DNA of 64,000 nt from Acidobacteriota bacterium (lineage in GTDB: Bacteria; Acidobacteriota; Blastocatellia; RBC074), in NCBI GenBank assembly GCA_016196035.1, contig JACPYM010000060.1:62001-126000 (forward strand), written 5' to 3'. The notes beneath the pieces are model-generated. The model ran no database searches. It saw only the letters and a program-made list of their open reading frames with translations, and had not been told where the DNA came from. This document shows, one piece after another, positions 61,360 to 64,000 of the stretch. Every line of letters begins with the position of its first letter. Position 1 is the first letter of the stretch. The position numbers and the translations under genes are program-made.

Positions 61360-61953
61360 ATGTCAGGCTCGACCGAAGAGATTACCCGATTATTACTGGC
61401 CTGGAGCGACGGCGACCAAGAGGCGCTCGCCAAGCTGACGCCGCTGGTGCAGCAGGAATTGCGCCGCTTGGCCGAACGCTACATGCGGCGCGAACGCGAG
61501 GGGCATACCTTGCAAACGACGGCGCTGGTCAACGAGGCGTATGTGCGTTTGATTGACGCGCAGCAGGTGCGCTGGCAAAACCGCGCGCATTTCTTTGCCG
61601 TCTCGGCGCAGGTGATGCGGCACATCCTGGTGGATTTCGCGCGCGCGCGCGGCTACCACAAACGCGGCGGCGCGTTGCCGCACGTCGCACTCGATGAAGC
61701 GCTGGATGTCACCGCCGACCGGGGCGCGGAATTGGTGGCGCTCGACGATGCGCTGACGACCTTGGCTGCTTTGGATCCACGCCAATGTCATGTGGTGGAG
61801 CTACGATATTTCGGCGGGTTGAGTTATGAAGAGATTGCCGAAGTCCTCAAAGTCTCCGTCGGCACGGTGCGGCGTGATTGGAGTCTGGCGCGTGCCTGGC
61901 TCTTTCGTGAACTGAGCAAAACGCCGCTCGCCGCTGAACCAGAAGCAAGCTAA
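61360..61953 (+). CDS. ECF sigma factor (TIGR02999, acidobacterial type)
   Basis: 197 residues from ATG 61360, 7 nt after GGAGGG; ATGs at 61345 and 61357 are possible. Region 2: LVQQELRRLAERYMRREREGHTLQTTALVNEAYVRLID, then HFFAVSAQVMRHILVDFARARGYHKRGG; region 4: LAALDPRQCHVVELRYFGGLSYEEIAEVLKVSVGTVRRDWSLARAWL. In Acidobacteriota this sigma type regularly precedes a gene for a Ser/Thr kinase or, as here, a protein with the same N-terminal helical segment. Confidence 0.92.
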   Translation: MSGSTEEITRLLLAWSDGDQEALAKLTPLVQQELRRLAERYMRREREGHTLQTTALVNEAYVRLIDAQQVRWQNRAHFFAVSAQVMRHILVDFARARGYHKRGGALPHVALDEALDVTADRGAELVALDDALTTLAALDPRQCHVVELRYFGGLSYEEIAEVLKVSVGTVRRDWSLARAWLFRELSKTPLAAEPEAS

Positions 61954-61989
61954 ATGGAAGTCTGTGCGTAAATCAAAAAACAGATACAA

Positions 61990-62113
61990 CCTGGGTGCGC
62001 ACCGCTGCCAGCGTGCAGACTAGGCGGCAGGCGGAATCATGCCGGAGGGGTTTCCTTTCAGTATCAAGCTGTCTGCCGCCGAGTCTGCACGCTGGCAGCG
62101 GTGCGTACCCAGG
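61990..62113. repeat. 41-bp inverted repeat, CTGGGTGCGC family
   Basis: Arms 61990-62030 and 62073-62113 pair with two mismatches; the outer ~30 bases match the arms at 17816-17921. It lies between the ECF sigma gene and the sensor gene. Confidence 0.8.
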
Positions 62114-62135
62114 TAAAGCTGCTTGTTTTATTCAG

Positions 62136-64000
62136 ATGACACCCGCTCGTTACCAGCAAATTGGCGCGTTGTATCACGCCGCGCAGGCGCAGCCGCCGCA
62201 AGCGCGCGCGGCCTTCCTCCTTGAAGCTTGCGCGGATGATGACGAGTTGCGCCGAGAGGTCGAATCGCTTTTGGCCGCCGATGCCGCCGCCGGTGATTTT
62301 ATAGATGAACCTGCCTTGGCCGCCGCCGCTGAATTGCTCGCCGCGACCGCCAGCCCGGCGCTAGTTGCAACCGATGCCACGTTGCGCCGCACGCCGCCGC
62401 AAGCAAACCTGCCCACCGCTTCCGCCATTACACAACTCGATACCGCTCCGGGCTGGTTCGTGCAAATGCGCCGCCAGCCGCGCTTCCGCTGGTTCGTGCT
62501 GTGTTATGGCGTGTTCGTGTTGGGTTGTTACTTCCTGAGCGTGGGGCTGGTCGTGCGCTACGGCGACCTGGTCAAAGATTTCGGTTGGGAATACGCAGCG
62601 CGGGGCGAGCGTTGGTACGTGAGCGCGGTTGATCCGCAGGGAGTTGCCGCGGGCCGTTTGCAAGCCGGTGATGAAATACTCGCCATCAATGAAGACCGCT
62701 GGATCATTCGTCTCGGCGAAGACCTCAACTTACATTTGAACCGTGATTTGCTTGCGCCTGACCGTCCTTATTCGTTGCGCGTGGCGCGTCGGACTGTGAC
62801 GACAAAGGTTGAACTGCCGCTGCCGCTGCGGCGTGACTGGCGTGTGCGGGCGCGCCTCGTCGTGGCGTTGCTGACCAGCGTGCCGTTTTGGTTGCTGGCG
62901 TTGCTGGTGGGCTGGCTGAAACCGGCGCAGCGGCTTACGCAGCTGGCCTGTCTGGCTTCGTTCAGCGCGGCGTATGACCTGGCTGCGACCGCGTTCTTTC
63001 CCGTGGCGGCTTTCCTGCCGGAGCCAGTGCATGCCTTTCAAGAGATGTTCAGTCTAGATGTGCTGAGCTTTGCGGTGACCTATCACTTCTTCTCACTCTT
63101 TCCGGCGGGCGCGCCGCCCCAGCGGGGCTGGCTGTGGTTGCGGCGGGTGTTGTATGTCTGGGGCGCGTTGCAATTCATTCCGCGCGTTTTCATGCGCCAT
63201 TGGGTGGCTGCCGGTGAGCACGTCTTTCGGCAACAGTTCGCCGCGCATGCCGCCGCCTATGCCGCTTACATCCGCTTCGACGGCGCGCTCTATGCGGCGC
63301 TGGCGGTTTGTATGATGTGCGGCGCGCTGGCCGTCGTCGCGCACCATTACCGCCGCATACAGGAAGCCGATCAGCGCCGCCGTCTGAAATGGCTGTTGTA
63401 TGGATTGGGTTTTGGCCTGTTGCCCAGCACGCTCTTTTTTGCCGCCTTTGTGACGGCATCCAGCCTGGGCACTTATACGCCGTCAAACAGCAATTTTCTC
63501 TTGTTGCTGCAACTCAGCAACATCTCGCTGGTCTGCATCCCGCTGGCTTTCGGCTATGCGAATCTCAAACACCGGGTCTTTGAGATTCAGGTTGTCGTGC
63601 GGCGCGGTGTGCAATACCTGCTGGCGAAAAACGTCTTGCGCGGCCTGTTGTTTCTGCCGCTCGCCGTGCTAGTACTCCATCAAGCTGTAAGTGATGGATG
63701 CTGAGAGCGCATCCGGGATGTAGGGCGGGATTAAATCCCGCCCTACATCCCTCATTTTCAGCTTGATGGAGTACTAGGTTGGACGGTCCTCGTCAACCGG
63801 CATCTGACGATTGCGGAGTTGTTCTTCCGCCATTCAATCTATTTCTACGTGACCTTGCTGGCCGCGCTCAGCCTGCGGTTTCGGCGGCAGTTGGGCGAAT
63901 GGATTGACCGCCGCTTTTTCCGCGAAGCTTATAACCAGGAACAAATCCTGCGCGCCTTGATCGAAGCGCTCAAACAACTCAATGACTTGCCCGCCATCGC
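62136..64000 (+). pseudogene. PDZ membrane sensor gene interrupted by a mobile element
   Basis: ATG at 62136. The N-terminal helical segment (RYQQIGALYHAAQAQPPQARAAFLLEAC..DDELRREVESLL) is the one usually fused to acidobacterial kinases. A transmembrane helix follows (about 115-140), then a PDZ domain (WYVSAVDPQGVAAGRLQAGDEILAIN, about 160-210) and six or seven transmembrane helices (about 240-515). At 63669 the frame enters a 109-bp element and stops at 63702-63704. Joining CTAG across the element restores codons for VLGWTVLVNRHLTIAELFF, then RRFFREAYNQEQILRALIEAL up to the window end, as in histidine-kinase-like sensors. The intact ancestor is clear; the present gene is split. Confidence 0.85.
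63669..63777. mobile_element. 109-bp MITE-like element, copy 2
   Basis: Exact reverse complement of 28852-28960, with CTAG at both borders and GTACTCCATCAAGCTG terminal inverted repeats. It has no coding capacity for a transposase and brings in-frame stops into the sensor gene. Identity of the two copies indicates recent movement or gene conversion. Confidence 0.93.

Overview
The window looks like chromosomal DNA of an Acidobacteriota, probably of the Blastocatellia type. The reasons are high GC, three secreted proteins ending in the acidobacterial TIGR03437 C-terminal domain, an acidobacterial-type VWFA protein, an ECF sigma factor beside a protein with the N-terminal helical segment usually seen on acidobacterial Ser/Thr kinases, and many short secreted proteins. 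LPS genes (lpxK, waaA) indicate a Gram-negative envelope. Taxonomy is inferred from gene content only.

Layout. 1-6.3 kb: secreted enzymes (trypsin-like protease cut by the window edge, coiled-coil protein, serine hydrolase, copper amine oxidase-like protein). 6.5-9.1 kb: Uma2 nuclease, then a TPP riboswitch and thiC. 9.3-12.6 kb: DGPF/YciI protein, ECF42-type sigma factor with a TPR tail, a small membrane protein and a secreted tandem YciI protein. 12.8-18.9 kb: SDR, two TIGR03437 proteins and a XerC-type recombinase. 19.3-32.4 kb: a sigma/anti-sigma-like pair followed by exported proteins (two paralogous fibre-like proteins, an astacin-like protease, a 1091-residue PPC-TPR-CHAT caspase-like protein and an HELEH protein). 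32.7-42.7 kb: ROK kinase, DedA protein, GHMP kinase, a selenoprotein peroxiredoxin with the selenocysteine tRNA gene just downstream, mazG, a phosphodiester glycosidase, a DUF2064 transferase and two ABC-2 permeases. 43-51.2 kb: a secreted protein, a structured RNA (probable 6S RNA), ymdB-like phosphoesterase, BrnT/CopG toxin-antitoxin, L-2-hydroxyglutarate oxidase-like gene, lpxK, waaA, efp and an AlkA-like glycosylase. 51.4-57.8 kb: receiver protein, cytoplasmic subtilase, STAS protein, VWFA protein and three secreted proteins. 58.4-64 kb: hydantoinase A-like protein, a secreted protein, an ECF sigma factor and a membrane sensor gene broken by a small mobile element.

The strongest finding is the selenoprotein at 35758-36396. 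An in-frame UGA sits where peroxiredoxins carry the peroxidatic cysteine, a bacterial-SECIS-like hairpin starts 15 nt after it, and a tRNA-Sec gene (anticodon UCA, long variable arm, 6-bp D stem) lies 11 nt downstream on the other strand. A standard gene caller splits this gene in two.

The second theme is intergenic DNA crowded with long, often perfect inverted repeats. Several are built from tandem 7-nt units. One 109-bp element occurs as two identical copies in opposite orientation 35 kb apart: one sits exactly at the stop codon of the CHAT gene, the other breaks the sensor gene at the right end. These repeats often supply stop codons, 3' ends or leader sequence to the neighbouring genes.
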